DNA of 64,000 nt from Trichopria drosophilae (Eukaryota; Arthropoda; Insecta; Hymenoptera; Diapriidae). Shown here one piece after another: positions 21,073 to 31,560 of the stretch. Under the pieces are notes generated by a model. It was not told the origin of the DNA, searched no databases, and saw nothing but the letters and a program-made list of their open reading frames with translations. The stretch covers positions 87,498,501 to 87,562,500 of the forward strand of contig CM059582.1 of assembly GCA_030407085.1 (NCBI GenBank), read 5' to 3'. Position numbers and translations under genes: made by a program. The stretch's first letter is position 1, and every line of letters begins with the position of its first letter.

Positions 21073-21594
21073 TTATTGGCCCTGCTGGTACCGGGTTATC
21101 CGGTCTGCAAGAGTACGACGCTCCTGTTGCCGGAGTTGATAAGTCGCCTCTTCTGCGGCTCTCTCTCGGGATTCCGCGCGTTGGAGGTGGCGTCGAGCCG
21201 TCTCCGTCGCTTCCTTGGCGCGGCGCCTCTCCTCGCTCACCCGTGCCTCCTTCCTGGCTTGCTCGGCCTGGTACTCTGCATACCAGGTGTCGCAGAATGC
21301 CCGTTTCCTCTGGTAACTATCCACTCTTTTTACCCAGGCGGCGGTATCTGGGTGCCCCTGCACCCCATATCGGGCGCAATAGCCTCGGAGGTTAGCGAAC
21401 GCCTTCGCCCTTGATTCGTCGGCCTCCCAATCCCGTGTGCGGGCTTCCTGGAGAGCTTCTGCCACTGGCTCCCATGCTGCGGCCGCGGGATTGGCCAGCC
21501 GGCTTTCTTCCTCTTGCAGGGCGGCCTAGTTTGGTTCCTCTGTGAGAGCAAGGGCCGCCACTGCAGCCCAAAGCTCTTCATTTCCGGACGCCAT
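21073..21594 (-). pseudogene. Gypsy 2 third ORF, coiled-coil, one stop
   Basis: From ATG at 21594-21592 the frame reads MASGNEELWAAVAALALTEE and meets one TAG near 21528, then stays open for about 150 codons to 21073. The protein is very rich in Ala, Glu, Arg and Gln (ARKEARVSEERRRAKEATET) and should form a long charged helix or coiled coil. It has no signal peptide or membrane segment, so it is not an envelope. It lies after integrase, the same place as the third ORF of gypsy 1. Role unknown. Confidence 0.55.
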
Positions 21595-21951
21595 TATTCG
21601 TCTCAGGGTTCTGAAAAAGAAAGATGAAACCATCGATTAAAATTCGGTTAGTTTAACTTCTCGCGTTCAATCGGGTCGTCCGAGTCGCCCGTCGCAATGC
21701 GTCATTACTACCCCCGGTTCCATCTCGCGATTCGATTTTATCCCCTCGAGCCTGTTCAATCGCGGTCGCTACTAATTTTCGTGGCCGTCCGGGCCCGCGT
21801 TTTACCGGCGCTCGCAGTTTACCTAACTGGTCACGCTGACCACGCTCGCTCGCTAAATCCGATTCTTCCGGTCGATCTTCGGGGTTAACCCCCTCTTCCG
21901 GTTGATCTTCTGGGTTGTCTCCCTCTTCCGGTTGATCTTCGTGAAACGGTT

Positions 21952-22431
21952 TTAAATAAAGTTATCTATTAACTCGTAGGAAGTCTTCCCGATTTTATTT
22001 CGGATAGTGAATGGTCCCAGATATTTTGGCGCCAACTCTGCCGTGATCCCCTTGGCCGCTGACGACAGAACTCTATTTCGCCGTAAAACCTTGTCCCCTA
22101 CTTGATAGTGGATATCTCGGTGTTTGGCGTCATAGTACCCAGTTTGTCGGTGTTGTGCCTCTTCAGACTTGGTCAGCGCTTCCTGATGCAAAGTCCGAAG
22201 CTTATTCATCCGAGTTTCCCAACTGCTCAGAGCTTGCCGAGTTTCTTCTTCTTCCCCGGCATGTTCCGTTTGCCGACGCACCATGTTTGGTGGTTCTGGG
22301 CGACGACCATAAGTCAGGAACGCCGGACTGAATCCTGTGGATTCTTGTGTCGCCGTGTTATACGCGAACGTAAGCTCGCTTATATATCGGTCCCATTCGC
22401 GGTGATCCTCTTCAACCTTAGATCGGATCAT
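21952..22431 (-). pseudogene. Gypsy 2 integrase C-terminal remnant
   Basis: 160 codons corresponding to the end of an integrase: MIRSKVEEDHREWDRYISEL, AYNTATQESTGFSPAFLTYG and the GPY/F-like YQVGDKVLRRN...LAPKYLGPFTI. Just upstream the sequence preserves the region around the third catalytic residue (NRTFKS). The zinc-binding and first two catalytic positions are missing because of the internal deletion that joins this piece to the reverse transcriptase near 22460. Confidence 0.85.
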
Positions 22432-23626
22432 ACTCTTGAAGGTCCGGTTCTCCTGTTAATCCATACGGCATTCTCCTAAACTGGAACAGTCCTTTTCCGG
22501 GCACTGTGAATGCCGTCATTGGTCGAGCCTCTTTCTTCATCCGTATCTGGTGATACGCGCTACTCAAATCTAGCGTTGAAATGTAACGCGCTCGTTGCAG
22601 TTTCCGGTGAATTGTATCCATGTACGGAATTGGATATGCATTTGCTTCCGTAACTGCGTTCAACTTCCGGTAGTCTACACAAAACCGGTATGTTCCGTTT
22701 GACTTCCGGACCATCACGACCTCACTCGACCAACCACTGGTCGACGGTTCAATGATGCCATCCTCCAGCATTTTGTCCACTTGCCGGTGCATCTCTTCTT
22801 CGATCTTCTTGGATACTGGATAATATCTTTGTTTCACCGGTTTTGTCGATGTCAGTACAATATCGTGCTCTACCAGATTGGTACAGCCTAGAGTAGTACT
22901 GTCTACCGGAAGACATTTCTTCAGCAAATCTTGTAGCTTCTGGTTTTCATCCTCTGATAACCTCATTGTGCCCGTGGTATTTGATTCAGTCGGACTCTCT
23001 GTCGTTAAGCTACCGACTTCCAATGGCACTCCAAGTGCTATCCCTTCCACTTGGATGACATTTTGTCGTGGTTGCAACCTCGAATCAAATATACGGACGA
23101 AATCCGCCCCGAGGAGGCAATCCACTTCCAACCGAGGCATAATCATAACCTCGATCTGCCGGGTGACTCCTTGTATATTAAAAGGTAGCCGGACTAACCC
23201 CACAATCGGTGAAAGTGTACCATCTGCCACTTTCGCACCCGGTCCTTCGTACGGCGTCATTTGGCTTTCACTGGCCGATACAATTTGTAGCCCGATATTT
23301 CCTATAGCGGTCTTCGATGCACCCGGATCAAATAATGCTTTGACTGCAAACCCTGCTATCTTGATTTGCAGCCACCATCTTGCATTGACCGGATTACCAT
23401 TATTTCCGGTTGTCACCTCTTTTTCCGGTGCATTTGTCAACTTCCGCGAAGTTGAGGCCTTATTCATTGGCCTGGGAACCGTAGTGGCCTGACCTACTGG
23501 TTCCTCGATCGGTTTCCCGAACATCTCGGACATGTCTTTTTCGTATATCCGGGTAACTGACACGTCCAGCAGACCAAGTTTTTGCCGGTGGAGCTTGACG
23601 AACCTGTTGGCGAGGTCCCTCTCCAA
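22418..23626 (-). pseudogene. Gypsy 2 pol: protease and truncated RT
   Basis: 402 codons. The protease signature is ALFDPGASKTAIG (DPG in place of the usual DTG/DSG), followed by LLGADF. Reverse transcriptase blocks are present up to the FGLT-type motif: FRFCVDYRKLNAVTE, STLDLSSAYHQIRM and FQFRRMPYGLT. Immediately after that the frame runs into integrase-derived DNA in the wrong frame and ends. The catalytic YxDD box, thumb and RNase H are absent. The pol frame differs from gag, so a frameshift is needed for expression. Confidence 0.9.
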
Positions 23627-24099
23627 AGTGGTGACTTTCGACCACTATTTCGATACGTGCGGCTCTGTGCATTCTCCGGGCTTTTCCGGCCACTTGTACT
23701 CGGTTGCTCGTACCGAGGATATTTCGGGCTGCTTCGGCCCGATCCTCTCTCTACCGATTTATCCGGTTGATTCTGTTTGAACCACGTTTTGTTATATGCC
23801 GGTTTCCTGTTATCTGGCTTCGGTGACTTGGGCCTTCTCGATTCATCCCGAGCCTGTCGCTCCTTTATTTCGCGCATTTCCTCACGCATTTTGGCCAGTT
23901 CCTTTAAAATTTTACCTAGCTCGTTTGTCGGCGGCTCGGTCACCGCGGCCACTTGTTGTTGTGCCTTGGCAAACTTCTTCGGTTTGCCATAGGCTACTTC
24001 TGGCACCAAAGTTTCTTCTGGTGGAGGGGGTTCCCGGTAATTCTTCCGGACTTCCTCAGCGCTTTCCGCTTCAGCTGCCGCCACCATAAAATCTACCAA
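23494..24099 (-). pseudogene. Gypsy 2 gag C-part with zinc knuckle
   Basis: Same frame as the capsid part upstream but separated by one TGA (24111-24109). Contains a coiled stretch (LGKILKELAKMREEMREIKE), a basic Ser/Pro-rich region and a single knuckle CWTCQLPGYTKKTC. The expected CCHC histidine is a tyrosine here, which should weaken zinc binding. It overlaps the start of pol by about 130 bases. Confidence 0.8.
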
Positions 24100-24108
24100 C
24101 GTCCGGAT

Positions 24109-24627
24109 TCAGTCCATCCGAACTCGCCATTGTAGATCCGGTTTCAAGTTCCGGTATAGGAAATCCAGTTGTTGGTTTACCGACAATGATGCTGGATACA
24201 ACTCAAAAAGCGTCATTATACATCCGATGTAATCTCGGACGGGTTCGACGATACCTTGGGTGCGGGCATTGGCTTCGGCCCAGAGCCTTTGGGCATCACG
24301 TTGGCTAAATCCATAGCAGCGTTTTGCCGATGTGCAAAAATCCTGCCAGGTCCTCCAGGAATTTTTAGCGACACTATACCAGCGTTTCGCTGATCCGGTC
24401 AATAACTCCGGCAGCGCGCTCAGCATCTCCTCGTCAGATAGATTAGCCGGTCCTCGGCATTCCTCCAATCTTGTCAGGAACACCTCTATCCGGCTGTCCT
24501 TGGATCCGGAGAACGTCAGTCTCCATTGTCGGACTATTTTACCGACATCTCGTGGGCCTGCTTCCGACCTTGTGGACGTGAACCTACTTCCAGACGGTCT
24601 GGATGTCACCCCTCCCCCCAGAGGCAT
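24109..24627 (-). pseudogene. Gypsy 2 gag capsid part
   Basis: 172 codons of Retrotrans_gag-type capsid: IVRQWRLTFSGSKDSRIEVF, LLTGSAKRWYSVAKNSWRTW and VRDYIGCIMTLFELYPAS. It overlaps and is frameshifted from the N-terminal gag part near 24620 and ends in one TGA before the nucleocapsid part. Confidence 0.8.
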
Positions 24628-25654
24628 CCAATTCTCTGTGAAGGGGATGGTTCGGAATTACTTCCGGTTCACGATCTTGTTGATTCGGTTGTCTTTGATT
24701 CTCTATATCAACTGTTGAATTCCGGACATCTTCGTAGTAATTTAGTCCGAACGTATTTTGAAAATTTACTTTCGATCTTCTGGGATTCCGTCCGGTTTGA
24801 TCTCCTATTTGCGTACTTGAAGCCGGCATTTGGTTCATAGTATCTATTCGCGTGGTTAACGTCGTAACCATCTCTATGAGCCTGTTCATTTTGTCGGTTT
24901 GCTCCTGCATTTCCCGACTTTGACGCTTCTCTTTTGCTTTCATGGTCTCAAAATACGCTGCGACTGTCCTTGAGACCATGGTTTCCGTGCCATCTGGTAA
25001 TAGGTACAGAATTAAATCTGTCGGAGACACTCTCTCAATAGTCGACATTCTTATGTTTGACATTGAACCGGTCCCTTCCGTTCTGGGTACTCCGTATCCA
25101 GAAACACTGGGTACTCTTTGAATTGCCGATGACATAGTCGGCTGTGAAGAAGTCACTGTTGTCACAGCAGTGGCTGTTGTGATTACCGGTATTTCTCGTT
25201 CTAGAAAACCGGATCGTTCTTCACCATCATAAATCTCTTCTTCTTGTCCAGAGACTTCCTCTTCTTGGCCGGTACTTTCTTGTCTTAACAAATGCATCGT
25301 CTTTTCCAGAAACGTTGTTAATTTATCGTTTCTGGATTGGACAAGCTGTTGTTCATCAGCCTGCGGATTCGGCATAAAATCCGTTGCTGTATAGTCGCCA
25401 ATCATACGCGACCGGTATAATCGGTCGACTAATAACGTTCTCCGGCCATCTTGTCTCAATTCGAGCTCTCGCAGAGATTTAAATAGCTCGTTATCGTCGA
25501 GTTGACAGAGCCATCTATCGACATCTAAGTCCTGTAATTGTTCTTCTATGTTCAAATAGCTTTCATTGAACTCTGCCATCTTCCGGATGAATTTATTTTC
25601 CGGTTTACAATCGATTTTCGGAGTTTTTATTATAATTACACGAAAGTATACCAA
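24584..25654 (-). CDS. Gypsy 2 gag N-part with SAP-like motif
   Basis: 356 codons as read, with a likely start at MAEFNESYLN, 25 codons in. Near the start, ELFKSLRELELRQDGRRTLL followed by VDRLYRSR resembles a SAP module (helix-extended loop-helix, L..L.L...G....LV.RL), a DNA-binding fold. The middle is acidic and Gln/Glu-rich (ESTGQEEEVSGQEEE). A helical region (AAYFETMKAKEKRQSREMQE) precedes the C-terminus, where a shift leads into the capsid frame. SAP-like N-termini occur in some insect gypsy gags by my recollection; the match here is by eye. Confidence 0.65.
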   Translation of the reverse strand: MVYFRVIIIKTPKIDCKPENKFIRKMAEFNESYLNIEEQLQDLDVDRWLCQLDDNELFKSLRELELRQDGRRTLLVDRLYRSRMIGDYTATDFMPNPQADEQQLVQSRNDKLTTFLEKTMHLLRQESTGQEEEVSGQEEEIYDGEERSGFLEREIPVITTATAVTTVTSSQPTMSSAIQRVPSVSGYGVPRTEGTGSMSNIRMSTIERVSPTDLILYLLPDGTETMVSRTVAAYFETMKAKEKRQSREMQEQTDKMNRLIEMVTTLTTRIDTMNQMPASSTQIGDQTGRNPRRSKVNFQNTFGLNYYEDVRNSTVDIENQRQPNQQDREPEVIPNHPLHRELDASGGRGDIQTVWK

Positions 25655-26191
25655 ATTATATAAAAATTAAATATTATATTTTATAACCGAATTTAACTGT
25701 TCGGACTGACTTTTTGAAATTATGTATCGTATGTTAACTTAAACTCAAAAACAACAAGAAAATAATTTATCTGATTACTAATTGAGCGATACGTCAAATT
25801 TTCTCAAGTTTTATTCTCTTCTTCTTCTTCATCAAAAAAAAAAAAACAAATTTTTTTTTTTAACTATCTAGTATCGTTTCGCTATGCACGTCGCCGGTTT
25901 CTTTATTGTTGGAAATTTTCTAAATTTCGGCAATTTGATTTTGTCGGTTTTCTAAATCGGGATATTTCCGGTGAACTGATGTTCACTTCGTATTGTCTTC
26001 CGGTTTCCCTACCGGTTTTGATCCGACAACACGTTTTGCTGGGTTTGTACCGCAAAATTTGATTCAACCGGTTTAATTTTATGCTAGCGTCGGTATATTG
26101 AAAACTGTTAAATTTTTACCTGTCGTAACCGATTAATCGATACTACCGGACTATGAAATGGCCGTAATAATAACAAAAACTAATCACAATA

Positions 26192-26244
<53 letters not shown>

Positions 26245-27368
26245 TTTACTACTAAACTATCTTAAGTCAATGTATGAAGAAGAGTTACAGCATTTTTCAA
26301 AACAAATAAAATTGGAAGGTCAAAAAAAAACTATACTCAAAAATTATTTTCTTTTTATTATATTTTTAATTCCCGAGGAGAATTTTAGCCAAATATTTAA
26401 TTTTCAATTCCTAACTCGGTATACTAATCGGATTTATTGTTTTTCCACTCTTAGTTTTCTCCGCTTCTCGGCATTTATGTTCTTATTTTCTATTATTATT
26501 CTAACACATAATATCATTGTATACATATAATAATATTTTATATATAATATTTAATATTACTTAATATTATAATGTTGTATAATTATTGTATTCCTAAATA
26601 TATTTATTATTTTAACTTAAATTTTTAATTTCATTATTTTGAAAATAAAAATTTAATTATAGTCGTTGGAATTCTCCGAACTACCGGATTTATGAAAGAA
26701 ATTCCAAAACAAACGACTATAATATTTCCAAATTTAAAATTTAAAAATTAAATATTTAACTGCAAGTAAAAATTAATTAGAAAGAGTAAATATATATCAA
26801 TTTACGTTTTCAAAATAAGGAAAATTAATATTTTCTAATAATCGGACGAATTCCAAGAATTTGCCGACTTATGAAAGGAATTCCTGGAAAACGATTATTT
26901 TATTTTAGAAATACAGTAATTCCGAATTATAATGCGGAAATAAACATTTATTTTCTAAATAATTAATTTTAACTCTTTTTCTTTTTGGTATTCGCCAATT
27001 TTAATTATTCTATGAACGCATTTATAATTTTTCGGTTTAATTCTGAAACATTCAATAATATTAACTTTTTAATTTCCGAATTCTGAAATTAAAATATATT
27101 TCCTGTTATTAAATTTGGCGAATTGTTCGAGCTTTATTCTTTGTTTATGTGCCGCAAACGTAAACAGAGCTCGTTTCTACGCACGCTTAATTTTCGCTAT
27201 AAACAATTTTCTCCGATTTGTTCAAAATTTCTTTTGTTTCGAATTTTTCGAACTTTTTGAAATTTTGAACGGTTTACTCTGATTTAACCGGCAAATTTAA
27301 AAAATCTTTCGTTGTCTGTCAATTTAGACCGACGAAAAAATTTCATCGGTCATCAAAATCTTCAAAAC
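25655..27368. other. Gypsy 2 long 5' leader
   Basis: About 1.7 kb of AT-rich non-coding DNA. Includes a 45-T homopolymer (26197-26241) and two related hairpin-forming segments, each with GAATTC and a CGACTTATGAAA-like core (about 26658-26722 with TATAGTCGTT/AACGACTATA, and about 26836-26900). No ORF is supported. Confidence 0.6.
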
Positions 27369-27386
27369 ATTTTTTGAAGGGCGCCA
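27369..27386 (-). promoter_or_regulatory. Primer-binding-site position of gypsy 2
   Basis: Minus strand TGGCGCCCTTCAAAAAAT directly abuts the 5' LTR. The first eight bases fit a tRNA CCA end, the rest does not match any tRNA I can name. The position is certain by definition; the primer is not. Confidence 0.5.
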
Positions 27387-28109
27387 TGTAACGATTTTTA
27401 ATCTTCGCCGGGATTTCACCGGTCAAGGTCATCCACCGCACGGTTGACCTTGCTCCGTTTGAACTGTCGGTCGACAGAAACCCGCGGCGCACCAAACCGT
27501 CCACCGACTAACTCGTTATCGGAGCGGATAGGATGGGTCGTTATAAAAATTGCCAGTTCATAACCCAAACAAAATATAATACTAAGTGCGTTTATTGGTA
27601 TTTACAATTATGTTAAGAACCCGCACAAAATAAAACATAAAAATAAACGCTGCGAGGTGTCGCCGCAAACTCTACCGCGCTTTCGGTTATATAAAAAAAG
27701 ATGACCGCAATCATAAAGAGAGGGGAAGAGAGAGAAGGATGAACCTTGTCGGTACGGCCAAGCCGGTACTTACATTGAATGGTGAAGCTGCCACCAACGC
27801 TCCAGTAATCTCACAGGATCAACTTTCACCCACGATTAGTGTCAGTGACGGAATTTTATGATTTTCGCGCACAAGACGGTTCGCGTGGCTCGAGGAAATC
27901 GAATCTGTCGACTTTCGTCGTTCCGATCCCCGAGCTTTTCGCGCTTGCTCCCCTCCCGATCGTCTCCTCTCTTTCTCTTCGCCTCTCTCTAGCTCTTTCT
28001 TTCCGCGATCGTACCTGAAACAATTAATCTAAATAATTAATATATTATTTAACCGATGAAGACGGTTCGCCGTAACAAGAGTGTCCGATACCCCGGTGCT
28101 CTTGTTACA
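27387..28109 (-). repeat. Gypsy 2, 5' LTR
   Basis: 723 bp, pairs with 20028-20750. Followed by ACAT, the second copy of the target duplication. Confidence 0.95.
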
Positions 28110-28113
28110 ACAT

Positions 28114-28450
28114 CTAAATGCTGTATAGTGTCATTTAATTTAGAAATAAGAACAGAGTTTTTAATTGTAACACTTGCATCATAATCTGATAAACACGCTT
28201 CACTTGTCGAAGGTTTCACATCACTGGTTAAAGAACTGTCACTGTTTTCACTAATAATGTCAGAAAGTTTTGATGCTCGCAACCGACAAGTATTACAAAT
28301 TTTTACGTTGTTGGGCACAGTCCTCGTCATTTTTAACTTTTTCATTAACGACGGAACGACATTTCTTAAATCTTCAACTTTTTTTCTCCCGTGTTTTTTT
28401 ATATTAAAGGGATTGCAGCACACGTCATAGTTTTTTCTTTTTCGATTCAT
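28114..28450 (-). pseudogene. Sola-like 1 transposase, N-terminal part
   Basis: True ATG at 28450-28448. It opens with MNRKRKNYDVCCNPF and has KICNTCRLRASKL, giving the C-x2-C cluster also seen near the N-terminus of the 42326-44245 transposase (CVCKNC). A Ser/Thr-rich acidic stretch follows. At 28113 the frame meets gypsy 2; removing the LTR element and one ACAT joins it in frame to the piece at 20023. Confidence 0.8.
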
Positions 28451-28650
28451 TCTTATACTACGTTAACCTCGATATATTTAAACACGTAGATAATATTTAA
28501 TAGATCTTGACAGAATAAATATCAAGAACGAACTGAGAAATAGTGCAAAACGGCGCAGTTACTCGTCGGCAGGTTTAAACATGTCAATCGACGTGATGCG
28601 ACGTGATAAGGAGCGCGCCCGCGGACGCCTCCGGCACAGCCACTGTAGCC

Positions 28651-29143
28651 GCGCGCCGTGAACTTCAAATTCAATCGCTTTAAAAAAATACAATCCATCG
28701 TTTCTCCATTTTCAAACTTACCATTTTTATAGAGAATTTGTCAAGGCTTACGTTACGATCTGTCCCAAAATTGTAACTCGTGGTCCTACCGCTTAAAATT
28801 AATTCTCAAACTTCAACTTTCGAAAAAAAGTATAGGATTTTTTATTTTCCTAAATTTCATTTTTGTAGTATGAAAGTACGTATTCTAAGCTTTAAAATGA
28901 GTACCGACCCAAGTCTGTGCGATAAAAGGAACAGAAGATATGAGCGTTTCAAGCAGAGCGTTTTCACCGTTTTCGGACGTTTTTGAGAGTTTTCAACTGC
29001 TTGTAACTTTTGAAATATGGCGCGAAAAAAAAAATAAAAAATTGTTTGCTGTATTTATTTTTGCCAAAGAATACGCAAAAAAATTTTCGTTTAATTCCAT
29101 GACATCATGTCCGAAAAGTGTCCCGGTTGACGTGGAATGACTC
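28651..29143. repeat. Sola-like 1 right terminal inverted repeat
   Basis: Mirrors 17358-17851. The inner 180 bp up to the transposase ATG (28451-28650) are the element's 5' leader. Confidence 0.9.
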
Positions 29144-29147
29144 ATAT

Positions 29148-30291
29148 ATAATATTATAAGACTTTCGTCGTGAAAACCGCGCTATGTTCCGGGCGAATTA
29201 CGCGTTAATAATTCATGTTGCGAATTTGCGATAGTTTCACTGAAATATTATTTACATGTGTGTAGATTAATGGCAGTTCATAAAATAAAATGAGGAGAAA
29301 AGATTTGTAGAAGCATTCTACTGACTTATCGAAAACCGATATTCTTCCCGCATTTACTTCAGAACTTTCAAGAATTTCTTTCAATCAATGCCCTTTCCAT
29401 GTAATATATACGCCGCGAACATATATCTTTTGAAATTTGATATTGGGTTAGCATGTCGAACAAAATCAAAAGTCACAATCATTTACACTAACGCGTCTTA
29501 TAGTTCGCATTTTATTTTATCTAAATAACGTGTCATGTATACGTAATGCCAGTAGTAGGCACAATTCGAACGGAAAATTGTTTCCGAGCATAGAGTTCTT
29601 TTGTTTACACGGCCATCTTGAACGGTCTCTCGAAAGAACAGTTTCTATCCGTTTCGAACGGCAGCCGAATGACGGGGCTCGAGAGAGCAGTTTCTATCAG
29701 TTTCGAACGCCCGTCGAGTGGTGGTGCATCAAGTTTTCCGCTGACTGCATGTATTCTATGTATTTAGGATAGGCGATCATTTCCGCAAGCAGTGGAAGCA
29801 TGTTAAGTTCGTATAAATGCTCTCCTCTCTATACGTAATGCATATGAGCGCGTTTGTTCTGATGAGCGGCGAATGAATCTAGTTGATAATGTAGGAAAGT
29901 TCTTAGTAAAGTATTTGCGTATATTTCATAAGCGTTTAGTGAACATAATATAATTTAAAAAAAGCAGCGGTTACACAACAGTTACTCTTTCATATAGGAC
30001 ATCATTAGATAGTCAAATTTAAGTCAAAAGTAATATGGTATGTGTTTATAAATGATATCTATAGTATATACATGTATAGTCAAATCAAATTAATTTTTTC
30101 CGTTCACAATTCTCGTGGTGAGGTCCCCCGAAGCCACAAGCGAGCTTCCCAGATGTTAGAATGGACCTTCACAGGAGTATGAAAAAGCGGACATAGAAGC
30201 TTCTCTGGAGCTCCATTAAATATTAAATGGTTGTTGAAAATGAAGCTCCGACGAAAATCAAGAAGTTCTATACGAGTTCCATAGGAGTTTA
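29148..30291. other. No gene recognised
   Basis: Moderately AT-rich. An 80-codon frame (29530-29772) has no recognisable content. A patch at about 30170-30300 shares GAGTTCCATAGGAGTTTA-like strings with 17155-17340. Confidence 0.4.
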
Positions 30292-31115
30292 TTGTGTTGT
30301 ACGGGTCATGATGAAACTAGTACATCGATAACGCCTGAAAATAATGATTTATTACAATACCTTGTTGAAGAAGATAAAGATGAAGATAGTGAAGAACAAT
30401 ATGTTAATACAAATGCTGTTGATGAAGACTCGAAAAATTCTGGAAATATTCATGTAGAAAATCCCGATGTGCTATGTTTCGACAATTTTACATCACTAAT
30501 GACAAAGTTGAAAATCCTAGGGATATTTTGTCTCAGTGGGCAATCACTTGTGGCATACACCAAAACGCATTGAAGCCACTTTTACATTATTTGAGACAAT
30601 TTGATTGTTTCAAAGAACATATTCCGAAAGATCCTCAAACTCTCCTTGGTATGTTAAAGTCTACGCCTGTAAAGTATGTGAAACCAGGAGAGTATTTTCA
30701 TTTTGGATTAGAAAATTCCCTTAAAGAAATTTTTACAAACTACCGACCATTAAGTGAGCAAGTTAATTTAGCTATTGGTATTGATGGTTTACCCTTGTCC
30801 AAATCGTCAACAGCACAATTCTGGCCGATTTTGGGTAGAATCCTTCCTTTAAAGGAAATTTTCATCATTGGCTTATATTTTGGTTATGAGAAACCATCAA
30901 ATGCAGAAGAGTTTCTTAATTATTTTTTAAATGAAACAGAAAAATTATGCGATGAAGGATTACAGTTTGAAGGTCAACAATTTATTTGCAGAATAAAGTT
31001 CGTCATCTGTGATGCGCCAGCAAAGGCTTTTATTTTAAATGTCTCTAATCATACAGCTTTCTACAGTTGCACAAAATGCGTTATCAGAGAAAAATGGATA
31101 AATAAGTGCGTGTGA
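30292..31115 (+). pseudogene. CACTA/Transposase_21-like transposase, N half
   Basis: Two frames joined by a shift near 30500. The first (30292-30510) is acidic (EEDKDEDSEEQY). The second (30474-31115) has AIGIDGLPLSKSSTAQFWPI, FIIGLYFGYEKPSNAEEFL and FVICDAPAKAFILNVSNHT followed by a CTKC pair. This IDGLPL...FWPI...CDAPA pattern is typical of a transposase-derived protein family abundant in insects. I link it tentatively to CACTA/EnSpm (Transposase_21) transposases. Stops follow and the central region is deleted before the next piece. Confidence 0.6.
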
Positions 31116-31208
31116 TTTCCTCACTCAAATGCTCAATCTTGGAAAAGAACCGATTTCAATGTTCGAAATTATAAATAAAAAAATTTCCAGCATGGACTAC
31201 TTGCTAAC

Positions 31209-31457
31209 TTGTACGAAAATTTCATCACACTTCAGGTTGCCATAAGAATATTCAGCAGTGATGAATTTCTACATCAAGAAGGCTATCCTGAATATGCAGA
31301 TTCCTTATTACGTCACTTTGTACAAACCGTTGAAATCTTATATGGTGTACATATATATGAAAGTTTCAAAAGTTCAATTCATTCACCACCTTCTTCTAAA
31401 CGAAATAAATTGAAAGTTATTGACCAGCAGAAAAATGGACCCCTAACCATCAATTGA
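31209..31457 (+). pseudogene. Same transposase, C-terminal region, part 1
   Basis: LYENFITLQVAIRIFSSDEF...YADSLLRHFVQTVEILYG matches the later region of the same protein family (a segment beginning with a Leu/His-rich helix). Same frame as the preceding piece, with stops and an evident internal deletion between about 31116 and 31190. Confidence 0.6.
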
Positions 31458-31560
31458 ACTTGTTCGCAATATTCAAAATTGATTACATAAACATTCAAAA
31501 TAGATATAACAAAAACTAGTGCTATATGTTGCGGTTTAATAACGGGCGAAATTGTATTAA

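Larger units (their letters stand above)
20028..28109 (-). mobile_element. Ty3/gypsy LTR retrotransposon 2, pol-deleted
   Basis: 8082 bp on the minus strand with two 723-bp LTRs (TGTAACGATT...CTTGTTACA) that differ at about six positions, flanked by ACAT (20024-20027 and 28110-28113). It carries gag in several frames, a pol reduced to protease plus the first half of reverse transcriptase fused to the end of integrase, and a third ORF. The 5' leader is unusually long (about 1.7 kb) and contains T45. It cannot self-mobilise, yet near-identical LTRs say it moved recently, so it was probably mobilised in trans by a complete relative. Confidence 0.95.
17358..29143 (-). mobile_element. Sola-like DNA transposon 1 (split by gypsy 2)
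   Basis: Terminal inverted repeats start GAGTCATTCCACGTCAACC and run about 490 bp at both ends, nearly identical. They are flanked by direct ATAT (17354-17357 and 29144-29147). After subtracting gypsy 2 and its duplication the element is about 3.7 kb. It encodes on the minus strand a transposase of roughly 740 codons with N-terminal Cys clusters and a DDD-type catalytic region related to that of the element at 41342. The 4-bp duplication and the SDGAxxxxKN motif suggest the Sola superfamily, an inference from remembered features. The element is inactive: the transposase is split by the LTR element and has a small frameshift. Confidence 0.8.

Noticed and set aside
22878..23492. 204-codon plus-strand frame opposite gypsy 2 pol
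   Set aside because: Antisense of a well-supported protease/RT frame; no domain.
29530..29772. 80-codon frame as a host gene
   Set aside because: No recognisable domain, no splice context, no neighbouring exon seen.
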